From Leptospira semungkisensis (GTDB lineage: Bacteria > Spirochaetota > Leptospiria > Leptospirales > Leptospiraceae): a DNA stretch of 64,000 nt. This document shows, piece after piece, positions 8,970 to 17,464 of the stretch; positions within the stretch are counted from its first letter, which is position 1; each line of letters opens with the position of its first letter. The stretch spans positions 124,001 to 188,000 of the forward strand of contig NZ_RQEP01000019.1 of NCBI RefSeq assembly GCF_004770055.1. The letters are read 5' to 3'. The notes under the pieces were generated by a model, which did not search any database, was not told where the DNA came from, and saw only the letters and a program-made list of their open reading frames with translations. Position numbers and translations under genes: made by a program.

Positions 8970-9012
8970 ATTTTTTACATTTTGCCGATTATGAAAAAAA
9001 GAGAAAACAAAT

Positions 9013-9534
9013 ATGGCTAAAGATCTGATTACCGAAGGCGAAAGACTCGGATTAGCGGTAACTCTACTGACGAATGTCAAGGAAGTCTCTCAGTACTTGC
9101 AAAGGTCCGAAACCACAGTGTATCGATGGATCAATGGGAATGTAGAGACACCTGAATCCGTTCTAAATCAGCTTTTGTTTAAGTTTGGGATCTCAAAGAT
9201 ATTTGTTAGGACCGGAAAAGGACAAGAAAAGGCGGAGCTCGAAGAGCTATTGCCTGTCTTTCATAAGGAATTCGGTTCCTGGGTAAAAACAAATACCAAT
9301 TTATCTGAAGTAAAGAATGCTCAGCTTGCGAGAATCGTAAATCTTAGCGAAACCTTAGAAGAGATCGATCAGGATCTTGTAAGTAGATTCTGTATTAAAT
9401 TGTTCAGTGAAAAGAAAAACCGGCTCTTTCGAAATTTGATCTCAGTCATGTTTGATCTGCCTAGCGAAGGGTACGAAGATATCTTAGAAGCAGCTCTTAA
9501 GGTAGAGAGAAAAGTAATTCGAAAAAAGAAATGA
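9013..9534 (+). CDS. HTH-domain protein, probable DNA-binding regulator, 173 aa
   Basis: Residues about 20-47 (VSQYLQRSETTVYRWINGNVETP) look like an XRE/Cro helix-turn-helix, with VYRWINGN as the recognition helix region. The remaining 120 residues are predicted mostly helical and charged, ending in ERKVIRKKK, with no recognised domain. ATG has only a weak purine-rich site. The 262 upstream bases are AT-rich and carry a tandem TGCAAGT repeat that could be an operator. No toxin gene follows; the next gene is convergent 10 bases away. Target and signal are unknown. Confidence 0.75.
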   Translation: MAKDLITEGERLGLAVTLLTNVKEVSQYLQRSETTVYRWINGNVETPESVLNQLLFKFGISKIFVRTGKGQEKAELEELLPVFHKEFGSWVKTNTNLSEVKNAQLARIVNLSETLEEIDQDLVSRFCIKLFSEKKNRLFRNLISVMFDLPSEGYEDILEAALKVERKVIRKKK

Positions 9535-9544
9535 TCGATTTCGG

Positions 9545-10477
9545 CTAACGAAAGAATGTTTTCACGATCTTTTCCGAAGAAGTAACTATATACTTCACAG
9601 GATTTCCAGCCTTTCGGATCAAATCGTATAGACCGGACATTTGGATCCGTTCAATCTCTTCTAATTTCAATTTTTCATATTGGTCGCATATATCCTTATA
9701 TGCAATAGGATCCATCTTATTCAATAGAAACCGATTGATCGTAATGATAATAGAAGAAAGCCTAGGATTACGAAAATCTTGTCCGAAGTCCGTCAATGCA
9801 ACATTGAACAGCCTGTATTTTGTAGCCGGAACCCAACTAAACCAAAGAAATGCAAGCATACCGAAGGATGCCAAAGGACTTAAGCTAGGCTCCTTTGAAG
9901 GTAGCGCGATCAAAAAGGTAAATGCAATGATACTCGCAAGAAGGATCCCAGTAAAAATATAAATGGAATGAAGGCGAACAAAATAACTACCCTTCACCAT
10001 ATTGCATACCACTCTACCCAAACCCCAGATAGTCGAGACGTAAATGTACAGCATCAAAAGGATATAAGTCAAACCGCCTCGATACCGAACAACGTCTCCA
10101 TCCAAATAGTAGGGAGATACAAGGCCCATAACGGAAAGTGCTGAGAATACAATAATTGCCGTGATATGAGCCACCATGAAATACATGGGGATGGGAATTA
10201 GATCGTGAGGTCTTGTATAGTTTCGAATAATATAATTATTGAATAAAGGAAGGAAAATGATCGGAACAAGAGTGATGTCCAAAATGAAGGACCGCATTCC
10301 TTGTGGCAAAGGCAGCCCACCAAGGAAGACCAAAAGACACCAGGACGCGATTGTGATCGTTAAAAGGGCAAAAGCGAGCGCTAACTTGTTCCTCTCGGAT
10401 CTATAATAGAAGAATAAGGCCGAACTGAACAGAAGCAAGAAGACGAACAGGGACAAGGCAAGACTCCAAGACAGCAA
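9545..10477 (-). CDS. 7-TM sensor-like membrane protein without an output domain
   Basis: Seven hydrophobic helices cover about residues 3-220, resembling the 7-TM input module found on histidine kinases. They are followed by VPATKYRLFNV and an 85-residue cytoplasmic tail with no kinase, cyclase or GGDEF domain. The start given is TTG at 10477, the first conventional start codon. The same frame stays open for 40 more codons up to 10597 and reads like protein (PFGICPETNFYYRFLANYEW), directly after the in-frame TGA of the patatin gene. The true N-terminus may therefore lie there, with ATT as start. Function unknown; probably works with the lipase upstream. Confidence 0.75.
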   Translation of the reverse strand: MLSWSLALSLFVFLLLFSSALFFYYRSERNKLALAFALLTITIASWCLLVFLGGLPLPQGMRSFILDITLVPIIFLPLFNNYIIRNYTRPHDLIPIPMYFMVAHITAIIVFSALSVMGLVSPYYLDGDVVRYRGGLTYILLMLYIYVSTIWGLGRVVCNMVKGSYFVRLHSIYIFTGILLASIIAFTFLIALPSKEPSLSPLASFGMLAFLWFSWVPATKYRLFNVALTDFGQDFRNPRLSSIIITINRFLLNKMDPIAYKDICDQYEKLKLEEIERIQMSGLYDLIRKAGNPVKYIVTSSEKIVKTFFR

Positions 10478-10597
10478 AACTATATATATGGGATCAGAAT
10501 TTCCGCCCCATTCATAGTTGGCAAGAAATCTATAGTAAAAATTTGTCTCCGGGCATATTCCAAATGGTAGATAGAGAGGATAATCGAGGACTTTAAT

Positions 10598-11575
10598 TCA
10601 AAAATTCTTTTTAACGAAAGTCTCATCCAGAGTATCCGCCATTTTCCTGCCATATTCTACAAATCGGTCAATGAGTTCCACTTTATCTAATTGATTTTCT
10701 TCCTGCTGGATCAGGGTATCAAAACGGTGAAATTTCATGGCCCGATTCATTTGAGAAATATATCTAGCCTCTAATACCTGGGCCATCGTAGACTCATTTC
10801 TTGCTTGAAATGGATATTTGGCGATCTGTTCAATGAAATCAGTTTTAGAGGCTTCGGCGTATGTAACGTACGGGCTTACATTCCCAGTTCCGAGTGAAAT
10901 GATCAAACTTCCTTTAGCCTCCCAATCGTTCGCAAGGATTTCGGTATGAATATAATGGATCGTATTATTATTGATTCCTTGCCCTCCATCCTGAAAAACT
11001 GCGCCCGTTTCCGTTTTTTCAGAACCGTCTGGAGAATAGTTAGTCCATTTAAAATCAGGAACATTGATCTTTCCAAAGTAATACGCTGCTGATAAAGCAG
11101 ACCATGTAATCACCTCCGCAACTGGCCGATTCTTATCTGCTTTATCCCAGGATTTTAAGAAATGGGTCCTTTGGGAGCAAAGGTTAAAAGCAGTGGCCAT
11201 GAAGGAAGTTTTCAAATCCTTCATCTTAAGCTCTCCCAGCAATTTTCCATCGGAAGTCCGAGTAGAATTTAATTCAGAAATAAAAGGAGTTCGATCATAT
11301 TTAGGTCTCAACCAATTTCCAGGATTCCATTTTGTCCTAGAGGTAAATAAACTTGCACCTTTTTTAATATAGAGATCGGCGATCGTCTGGATAGGAACTC
11401 CTGCGGCCACCGCTCCGCCTATAATCGCTCCGGTAGAAGAACCGGTTATTAGATCAAAAGATTCTGCTAAACTTTTTTTCTTAACTTTTTGGAGTAAAGC
11501 TTCTAATCGGATCAATACCATAGCGGGCATGATCCCTAAAATCCCTCCACCATCGATTTGTAATATTCTTTTCAT
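10598..11575 (-). CDS. patatin-like phospholipase
   Basis: A 325-aa serine lipase/acyl hydrolase of the patatin family. The oxyanion loop DGGGILG (8-14) is at the very N-terminus. The nucleophile elbow is GSSTG (45-49, Ser47) and the catalytic aspartate is in DGG (196-198), so the Ser-Asp dyad is intact. There is no signal peptide, which suggests a cytoplasmic enzyme acting on membrane lipids. The compact form resembles patatins used as CBASS effectors, but no cyclase (CD-NTase) gene is near, so that role is not supported. ATG follows GGAAAGG. Its TGA stop is directly followed, in frame, by the 7-TM protein. Confidence 0.9.
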   Translation of the reverse strand: MKRILQIDGGGILGIMPAMVLIRLEALLQKVKKKSLAESFDLITGSSTGAIIGGAVAAGVPIQTIADLYIKKGASLFTSRTKWNPGNWLRPKYDRTPFISELNSTRTSDGKLLGELKMKDLKTSFMATAFNLCSQRTHFLKSWDKADKNRPVAEVITWSALSAAYYFGKINVPDFKWTNYSPDGSEKTETGAVFQDGGQGINNNTIHYIHTEILANDWEAKGSLIISLGTGNVSPYVTYAEASKTDFIEQIAKYPFQARNESTMAQVLEARYISQMNRAMKFHRFDTLIQQEENQLDKVELIDRFVEYGRKMADTLDETFVKKNF

Positions 11576-11716
11576 AAAATGCCTTTCCGCTTCTGCGAGG
11601 AGATTTGGTCTGCGTATAACGCTTCGTTTACAAAGAATATTGGGATGACATTTGAAAAAAGGAAAATTTAATAGAGACTAAGAAGAATTTTCCCTTTGGG
11701 GAGTGGGTTTGCATCT

Positions 11717-13129
11717 ATGGCTTCAGATGAAAAGAATTCCAAAATTTTACTATGGTTAGTCGCTTGCGGCTTTTTCGTACAGACCCTCGACAGTACGATT
11801 GTCAATACTGCGATTCCTGCTATTGCAAGTAGCCTCGGGACCAGCCCTCTTAAAATGCAATCCGTTGTTGTAGTGTATTTACTTACGATGGCGATGATCA
11901 TTCCTGCCTCTGGTTGGATCGCCGATAAATTCGGAACGAGACAGGTGTATATTGGAGCACTCTCTTTGTTTGTGATAGGCTCCTTATTCTGCGCGGCTTC
12001 TCAAAATCTTACCCACTTGGTGCTCGCGCGCATCGTACAAGGAATGGGAGGAGCACTTCTTCTTCCTGTTGGACGTTTGGCATTGCTTCGGTCCGTTCCG
12101 AGAGACGAATTCTTACAAGCGATTAGTTTCGTAGCAATTCCCGGCTTGATAGGTCCTTTGATCGGACCAGTCTTGGGTGGTTGGCTCGTAGAAACAGCTT
12201 CCTGGCATTGGATCTTCTTGATCAATATACCAGTAGGAATTATTGGAGTGAGTTTTGCCGCGATCTATATGAAAGGAGATCCTCTTTCGGAGCTTTCAAA
12301 ATTCGATATAACCGGTTATGCGTTACTCGCTTTCGGTATGGTTACATTCTCTATGGCATTGGATGCAAGTTACAGCTTTGGGATCCAGAGAGCCGGAATT
12401 CTATTGCTTACCATTTTCGGATTAGCAAGCCTGACTGCCTATTGGATCCATGCTGCAAGGACACCACGACCTCTTTTTTCACCTAAGATCTTTTCTATTC
12501 CTACATTAAGTATAGGTCTTCTCGGCAATTTATTCTCCCGATTAGGAAGCTCGAGTATGCCCTTCTTAGTTCCACTTTTTTTGCAAGTGAATATGGGTTA
12601 TTCCCCCTTCCAAGCAGGGCTTATGATGTTGCCGATGGCGATTGCCGGGATCGCAATCAAACGACTGGTTCCTATTTTGATCTATAAGTTAGGCTATAGA
12701 GTCGTGCTCATGACAAATACATTGTTAGTTGGATTTGCAATGTGTAGCTTTCTATTCAGCCAATCCGGTCATACTTGGTGGACTATTTCTATCCAATTGC
12801 TTTTCTTCGGAGCGTTCAATTCTTTGCAATTTACTGCAATGAATACTCTGGCTCTAAAAGATCTAACAGAAGAATATACAAGCAGTGGGAACACCATGCT
12901 TTCCATGGTTCAAATGCTGGCCATGGGAATGGGAGTGTCTTGTGCTGCAACTGCTTTAGAGGCTTTCACAGATCTGTTCGGAAGCAATCATTCCGAACAG
13001 ATGATCTTAGCGTTTAGAAGTACCTTTGTCTGTATGGGACTGGTCACTCTTTCTTCTAGCTTTATCTTTTGGCAGCTTAAGAAGGAGGATGGAAAGATTG
13101 TACATCTAAATGAGCATTTGCTGGATTGA
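11717..13129 (+). CDS. MFS drug-efflux transporter, DHA2 (EmrB/QacA) family
   Basis: About 470 residues with roughly 13-14 hydrophobic helices. Family signs are LDSTIVNTAIPAI in helix 1, WIADKFGTRQVY after helix 2, and GGALLLPVGRLALLR plus GPLIGPVLGGWL in helices 4-5 (motif C of H+-antiporters). It probably exports toxic compounds by proton exchange at the inner membrane. ATG at 11717 has GGGGAG upstream. An in-frame TTG 21 bases earlier would overlap that site and is less likely. No adaptor (EmrA) or regulator gene is adjacent. Confidence 0.9.
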   Translation: MASDEKNSKILLWLVACGFFVQTLDSTIVNTAIPAIASSLGTSPLKMQSVVVVYLLTMAMIIPASGWIADKFGTRQVYIGALSLFVIGSLFCAASQNLTHLVLARIVQGMGGALLLPVGRLALLRSVPRDEFLQAISFVAIPGLIGPLIGPVLGGWLVETASWHWIFLINIPVGIIGVSFAAIYMKGDPLSELSKFDITGYALLAFGMVTFSMALDASYSFGIQRAGILLLTIFGLASLTAYWIHAARTPRPLFSPKIFSIPTLSIGLLGNLFSRLGSSSMPFLVPLFLQVNMGYSPFQAGLMMLPMAIAGIAIKRLVPILIYKLGYRVVLMTNTLLVGFAMCSFLFSQSGHTWWTISIQLLFFGAFNSLQFTAMNTLALKDLTEEYTSSGNTMLSMVQMLAMGMGVSCAATALEAFTDLFGSNHSEQMILAFRSTFVCMGLVTLSSSFIFWQLKKEDGKIVHLNEHLLD

Positions 13130-13162
13130 GGGAAGAGAGGGCCTATGACTGACTGATAAGGC

Positions 13163-14077
13163 TTAAATCTCTTTTACGAGCTCACGTAATTCTTTAAACA
13201 ATTGGGTCGGATTTATCGAGTCCCGCTCAATTTCTTTTCCATATTTATAGATCAGTGCTTTAGCCAAATTTTCTTTGCCAATATAAATATAATAGAATGC
13301 GGCAGAAATCACGGAATTAAGATTTTCTATACTTGGATTATTCGATTTAATATTGCTTTTATGCGATTCAGCCATTCCTTCGTATATCTTAGAAAAAGCT
13401 TTTTTGTCTTGTACGAACCTGCCGTTTTTAAATCGAAAGAAAATAGACGCATCCGCTGAATCGGCATGACTTTGGTGAAAATAGTCTAGATAGTTTCCTG
13501 CAATCGCATCAATGAAACCATCATTATCCATATCTGCAAAACTAATATGATCCGGTGTTGGAATATTAGAAATAGAGAGTTTATCTTTAGGATCTAAAGT
13601 GATTGTATCCACAACGGAACAGCAATGAGCTCCTTGAGTGTTTGTAATCACTACAAACACATCGTAGCTGCCATTTCGAAAGTGTTCGGTTTCGTCGTAA
13701 CGGATGGACACAGGTAGGTCAAGATATGATCTGGAAAAGACCTTCTTTCCCTTATATTTTACGATTATTGTATCATGAAAAGTGTGAGATCCTTGGATAA
13801 TCTCACTTTGGAGATTGACTTCGAAAATTTGATCGTTCTTTAGAGTATGCCTAAAAACGGTTCGCTCCGGACGAACGCAGGTTTCCCAATCATCTCCCTT
13901 TTTTCTAACTAGCTTTCCATCGACGCATCTTTCAAAATCAACTGCTTCCTGTTCGTCTTGGATTGAAGTCTCTTTCATTGGATTTGAGGGTTCCTGCTTA
14001 CAATCACACGCAGATAAAAATAGAAGAAATGAGAAAGTTAAGCGGGTAAACATAAATATAAATCTCTTATACGACAT
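13163..14077 (-). CDS. probable lipoprotein of unknown function, 304 aa
   Basis: The N-terminus has a basic region, a hydrophobic core and the lipobox LSAC (21-24), so Cys24 is the likely lipidated residue. Residues about 95-260 are beta-rich and contain DMDNDGFIDA, an FG-GAP/VCBS-like calcium-loop motif seen in secreted repeat proteins. A second Met at 14053, with AAGAGA nearby, is an alternative start that still gives a complete signal. The downstream neighbour in the direction of transcription is the convergent MFS gene. I cannot name a role. Confidence 0.75.
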   Translation of the reverse strand: MSYKRFIFMFTRLTFSFLLFLSACDCKQEPSNPMKETSIQDEQEAVDFERCVDGKLVRKKGDDWETCVRPERTVFRHTLKNDQIFEVNLQSEIIQGSHTFHDTIIVKYKGKKVFSRSYLDLPVSIRYDETEHFRNGSYDVFVVITNTQGAHCCSVVDTITLDPKDKLSISNIPTPDHISFADMDNDGFIDAIAGNYLDYFHQSHADSADASIFFRFKNGRFVQDKKAFSKIYEGMAESHKSNIKSNNPSIENLNSVISAAFYYIYIGKENLAKALIYKYGKEIERDSINPTQLFKELRELVKEI

Positions 14078-14191
14078 GCGTCGCTCGCAGAATTTGCAAA
14101 AAGAAAAAATATTTCAGCACTCTCGAGAAGTTGGTTCTGAATACCAACGAAGGGCCCTGGTAATTTTAATTCACTGCGAATTGTAAAGAGA

Positions 14192-14830
14192 TTATTTTCT
14201 CTTGATCACTTCTTTCTTCAGATCTTCTTTCACGCCGTCGCGAGTCGTTCCCGATTTGTTTTCGAGCTTAATCGTGTAGTGGATCTGATACTTTGTTACC
14301 ACAGGCTTCTCTTCTGAATGCTCCATGGACCAACGGGTAACATCGTTCTGGATGATTTTTGCCAAATCATTGATGCGAGGAACTCTAGTATTGAAGCGAA
14401 TAGTCTCTACTGCTCCAGTATTTCCGTTTAGGATCACTAGTATAATTCCATCGTCGCTGAAATTTATTCTATTATATTTTACTAATTCTTCGCTGATGAG
14501 TGCGTCCCCGCCCTTATCTACCTTGCGCTTGATGAATTTCGCGCCTCTGATCTGGCGGACCTTGTAGGAATCACTCGTGATATAGACCCTGAAATATTCT
14601 GCAGTATCTTTGGAAACAGCTTGAAAGGCTTGTGGATCCAAAGTAGTGATCTTCACTTCGTCCCCTTCCTCATTGATCACGATCTCCGATTCACCTGCAG
14701 GATTCGGTACGACTTCTCCCTTAGGTTGGTCCGGTTTGTGGACAGAGCTGCTAGCACACGCTCCCAATAAGAAAAGAAGTGGAACCACCAAACCAATCAA
14801 GGAGATACGAAAGAACAATGCACGGATCAT
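14192..14830 (-). CDS. probable lipoprotein of unknown function, 212 aa
   Basis: A signal peptide with the lipobox LGAC points to an outer- or inner-membrane lipoprotein. The mature part starts with a low-complexity Ser/Pro/Glu stretch and continues into an alpha/beta region (NRINFSDDGIILVILNGNTG) ending in charged residues. ATG at 14830 has TAGGAAA 8 bases upstream. A TTG 18 bases earlier overlaps that site. It lies just upstream of the other lipoprotein on the same strand, 114 bases apart, and downstream of mgtE. No family recognised. Confidence 0.78.
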   Translation of the reverse strand: MIRALFFRISLIGLVVPLLFLLGACASSSVHKPDQPKGEVVPNPAGESEIVINEEGDEVKITTLDPQAFQAVSKDTAEYFRVYITSDSYKVRQIRGAKFIKRKVDKGGDALISEELVKYNRINFSDDGIILVILNGNTGAVETIRFNTRVPRINDLAKIIQNDVTRWSMEHSEEKPVVTKYQIHYTIKLENKSGTTRDGVKEDLKKEVIKRK

Positions 14831-14879
14831 AGGATTTTTCCTACCCAATAAAATCTGTATTTATATGCGAATTTCTTAA

Positions 14880-16274
14880 CTATACTAAATATTGCAAGAA
14901 CAGTGTGGCAAGACCTAAGAAACAAAAGAAACCAAATGTATCAGTAGTCATTGTCACAAAGATAGAAGATGCGATTGCAGGATCTATTTTTAGCAATTTC
15001 AAGGCCATAGGGATACAAGCTCCCACCAAGGCCGCCATGATCAGATTCGCAAGCATGGCAAGAAAGATCACCACCGCAAGAGCAGGCTTTCCAAAGAAGA
15101 AGTATACAGCAAGTCCAGTGATGGATCCTATTGTGATCCCATTGATAAGCCCAATGATACTTTCTTTTCTAAATGCAACCTTCCAGTTGGAGGGACCAAG
15201 ATCTCCTGTTGCAATATTTCGAACTACTACAGTGATTGCCTGAGTTCCTGCATTTCCACCCATTCCGGCAACGATCGGCATAAGAGCCGCGAGAAATACA
15301 AGAGATTGGATCGTGCTCTCGAAAAAGGAAACCATTGAAGAAGCTATAGTTGCTGTTCCTAAATTAAAGATTAGCCACACTAATCTTCTTCGGATGGAGT
15401 CCCAAACGGAAGTGTTCAGTCTCTCTTCTTCCGAAACTCCCCCCATACGAAGGATGTCCTCAGAAGCCTCTTCCTCAACGATATCTAAGATATCATCCAC
15501 AGTAATTCGCCCGATAATCCGATCCAGATCATCTACTACTGCAGCAGAGACTAAGTCGTATTTACGGAACATACGGGCCACTTCTTCCTGGTCCGTATCA
15601 TAATGAATGGAGAAGACCTCTTCTTTTACAAGCCTACTCGTCTTTTGATTTAAAGGAGCAAGAAATAGATCCTTGAGTTTGACGAAACCTTTTAAATGAT
15701 TTTCGGAGTCGGTGACATAGAGAAGATAAATATCGTCTGTCTCTTTTGCGACTCTTCTTAATTTGATAATTGCTTTTCGAACCGTATCGGTTTCATACGC
15801 GGAAGCGAATTCAGTCGTCATCAAACGACCTGCAGTGTATTCCCTAAAATTCAGTTGTTTTCTGATCTGAGAAGAGTCCTCTCGATCGAGTGAATTTAGG
15901 ATCTCTTCCGCCTTCTCCTTAGAAACCTCGGAGATCAGGTTGGTGACATCGTCAGGCTCCAGATTCTCGACGATAGGAGAGATCTCCTGCATATTGAGTC
16001 GAGAGATCAGATCCGCTTGTAGATCCTCATCGAACTCTACCAGGATCTGAGACTGCATTTCGGAATCGCAGAGTTTAAATACGTAAAATGCTTCTTCTAC
16101 ATCCAGTCTTTCCAAGACCTCTGCAATGTCCGCAGGGTGATTGGAAGAAGTGAATGCCTTTAAATATTCTCTGTCCTTATTCTCTACTTTTTCGGAGAAG
16201 GAGCCCATCCATTCCGCTGATGTCGGCTGGGCCTTCGTGGAAGAAATTTCCTTTGTGCTGTTTGTTTCGTCCAT
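14880..16274 (-). CDS. mgtE: MgtE magnesium transporter/channel
   Basis: A 464-aa Mg2+ channel of the inner membrane. Order of parts: a helical N-domain rich in acidic residues (about 40-150), tandem CBS domains (about 151-270) that sense cytosolic Mg2+ and gate the pore, a connecting helix, and five TM helices (298-464). The signature PIVAGMGGNAGTQ (333-345) holds the pore motif. Length and layout match functional MgtE. It is divergent from the OmpA-like gene with only about 120-140 bases between, and I see no riboswitch-like leader there. Confidence 0.95.
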   Translation of the reverse strand: MDETNSTKEISSTKAQPTSAEWMGSFSEKVENKDREYLKAFTSSNHPADIAEVLERLDVEEAFYVFKLCDSEMQSQILVEFDEDLQADLISRLNMQEISPIVENLEPDDVTNLISEVSKEKAEEILNSLDREDSSQIRKQLNFREYTAGRLMTTEFASAYETDTVRKAIIKLRRVAKETDDIYLLYVTDSENHLKGFVKLKDLFLAPLNQKTSRLVKEEVFSIHYDTDQEEVARMFRKYDLVSAAVVDDLDRIIGRITVDDILDIVEEEASEDILRMGGVSEEERLNTSVWDSIRRRLVWLIFNLGTATIASSMVSFFESTIQSLVFLAALMPIVAGMGGNAGTQAITVVVRNIATGDLGPSNWKVAFRKESIIGLINGITIGSITGLAVYFFFGKPALAVVIFLAMLANLIMAALVGACIPMALKLLKIDPAIASSIFVTMTTDTFGFFCFLGLATLFLQYLV

Positions 16275-16413
16275 TTCGGCTTTCCTCCCCTATCGACAGA
16301 ATCCTGAGGGAATTCACTCGTTCAATGAATTTCCTGATTTTTCGGTTCGGTGTTTTTCATTTGACGATGGATCGGACGGCTTAGAATAGAACCCAGTGTC
16401 TCCTTATCCGACT

Positions 16414-17445
16414 ATGAAACAGTTTTTTTTCCGACTTACACCGATCATTCTGCTCGCAGTTTCCCTTCCCGTCTTTTCCGATGCATTCTATTTTCCCTGG
16501 GAATACAATAAGCTTTATAACGAAAAAGTGACCTTAGAACTAGAGTTAGATTCCTTGAAGATCCGATATCGAAACGAATCAGAAAACTCTAAGAAGGAAA
16601 AAGCCTCGCTCGACGGCAAGATTAAGAGCCTCGAAGACCAGCTCGCGAACGAAAGATCCTTTAGAGAGAAGGATAAGGACATGTACGCGGATCTGATTAG
16701 AGCACTTGAGAACCAGATCGCCTTATTGAAAACCAAAAGTAGCAGTAAAGAAAAGGAACTGATCGAGGAAAACGAAAGGCAATCCAAGAAATACCAGGAC
16801 CTAGTCAACGATCTGAGAAGCCAGCTCGAGAAGGAAAAGTTGAATTGCATCCAAAAAATGGATGATATGAAGCGGGAATACGAAAGCAAGATTGCAAGCC
16901 TCGAGGCTCGTATCCAATCCCTGACGGATCAGATCTCCAAGCTGGAAAATCTAAGCGAGAACCAGAAAAGAGAACTCAATCGTCTTTCCGAACAAGCAAA
17001 TGAACTTGAATCCAAGCTTTCGGGTGAGATCGCAAAAGGACAAATCAGAGTTAAAAGATTCCACAACCGACTCGTGATCAATATAGACGACCAGATCTCT
17101 TTTGATTCAGGCTCTGCAGATCTTAAAAAACAGATCTTTCCCGCATTAGATAAGATCAAAGAGATCTTGGGAAATTATCCAGGCAACCTGATCATTGTAG
17201 AAGGACATACAGACAATATCCCGATCAGAAACAAGAAATTCCAAGACAACTGGCAACTATCCACAGAGAGAGCTCTATCCGTTGTTCGTTTTCTATTAGA
17301 GAGCAAGAATTTGGACGGAAGAAATTTTTCGGTCGCGGGTTATGGAGATCACCAACCGATCGTTTCCAACGATACCGCTGAAAATAGATCTTTGAATAGA
17401 AGAGTGGATATCGTACTCGAGCCTCAAAGCGGAAAGAGCCATTAA
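16414..17445 (+). CDS. OmpA/MotB C-terminal domain protein with a long coiled coil
   Basis: A cleavable signal peptide precedes a long charged coiled coil (about 35-210). A C-terminal peptidoglycan-binding OmpA-like domain follows (about 220-337) with GHTDNIP and NRRVDIVLEP. The protein is likely periplasmic or envelope-bound, tethering to murein. It is not a MotB, because there is no TM helix with the proton-channel aspartate after signal removal. The start is uncertain: GTG at 16396 and ATG at 16414 both lack a good ribosome-binding site, and ATG gives the more typical signal peptide. The CDF gene follows 20 bases later. Confidence 0.85.
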   Translation: MKQFFFRLTPIILLAVSLPVFSDAFYFPWEYNKLYNEKVTLELELDSLKIRYRNESENSKKEKASLDGKIKSLEDQLANERSFREKDKDMYADLIRALENQIALLKTKSSSKEKELIEENERQSKKYQDLVNDLRSQLEKEKLNCIQKMDDMKREYESKIASLEARIQSLTDQISKLENLSENQKRELNRLSEQANELESKLSGEIAKGQIRVKRFHNRLVINIDDQISFDSGSADLKKQIFPALDKIKEILGNYPGNLIIVEGHTDNIPIRNKKFQDNWQLSTERALSVVRFLLESKNLDGRNFSVAGYGDHQPIVSNDTAENRSLNRRVDIVLEPQSGKSH

Positions 17446-17464
17446 GGCCTTTTGAAATTTCACT

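Noticed and set aside
8817..9020. A 67-aa open frame upstream of the HTH gene
   Set aside because: It overlaps the HTH gene start, has no ribosome-binding site, and its sequence is an AT-rich translation without protein-like pattern.
10598..11575. CBASS anti-phage system
   Set aside because: The patatin resembles a CBASS effector, but no CD-NTase, ubiquitin-like or HORMA/TRIP13 gene is near, and the neighbours are a 7-TM protein and an efflux pump.
16275..16413. Possible magnesium riboswitch (M-box) before mgtE
   Set aside because: Only about 120-140 bases are available, and I see neither the conserved helices nor a terminator stem.
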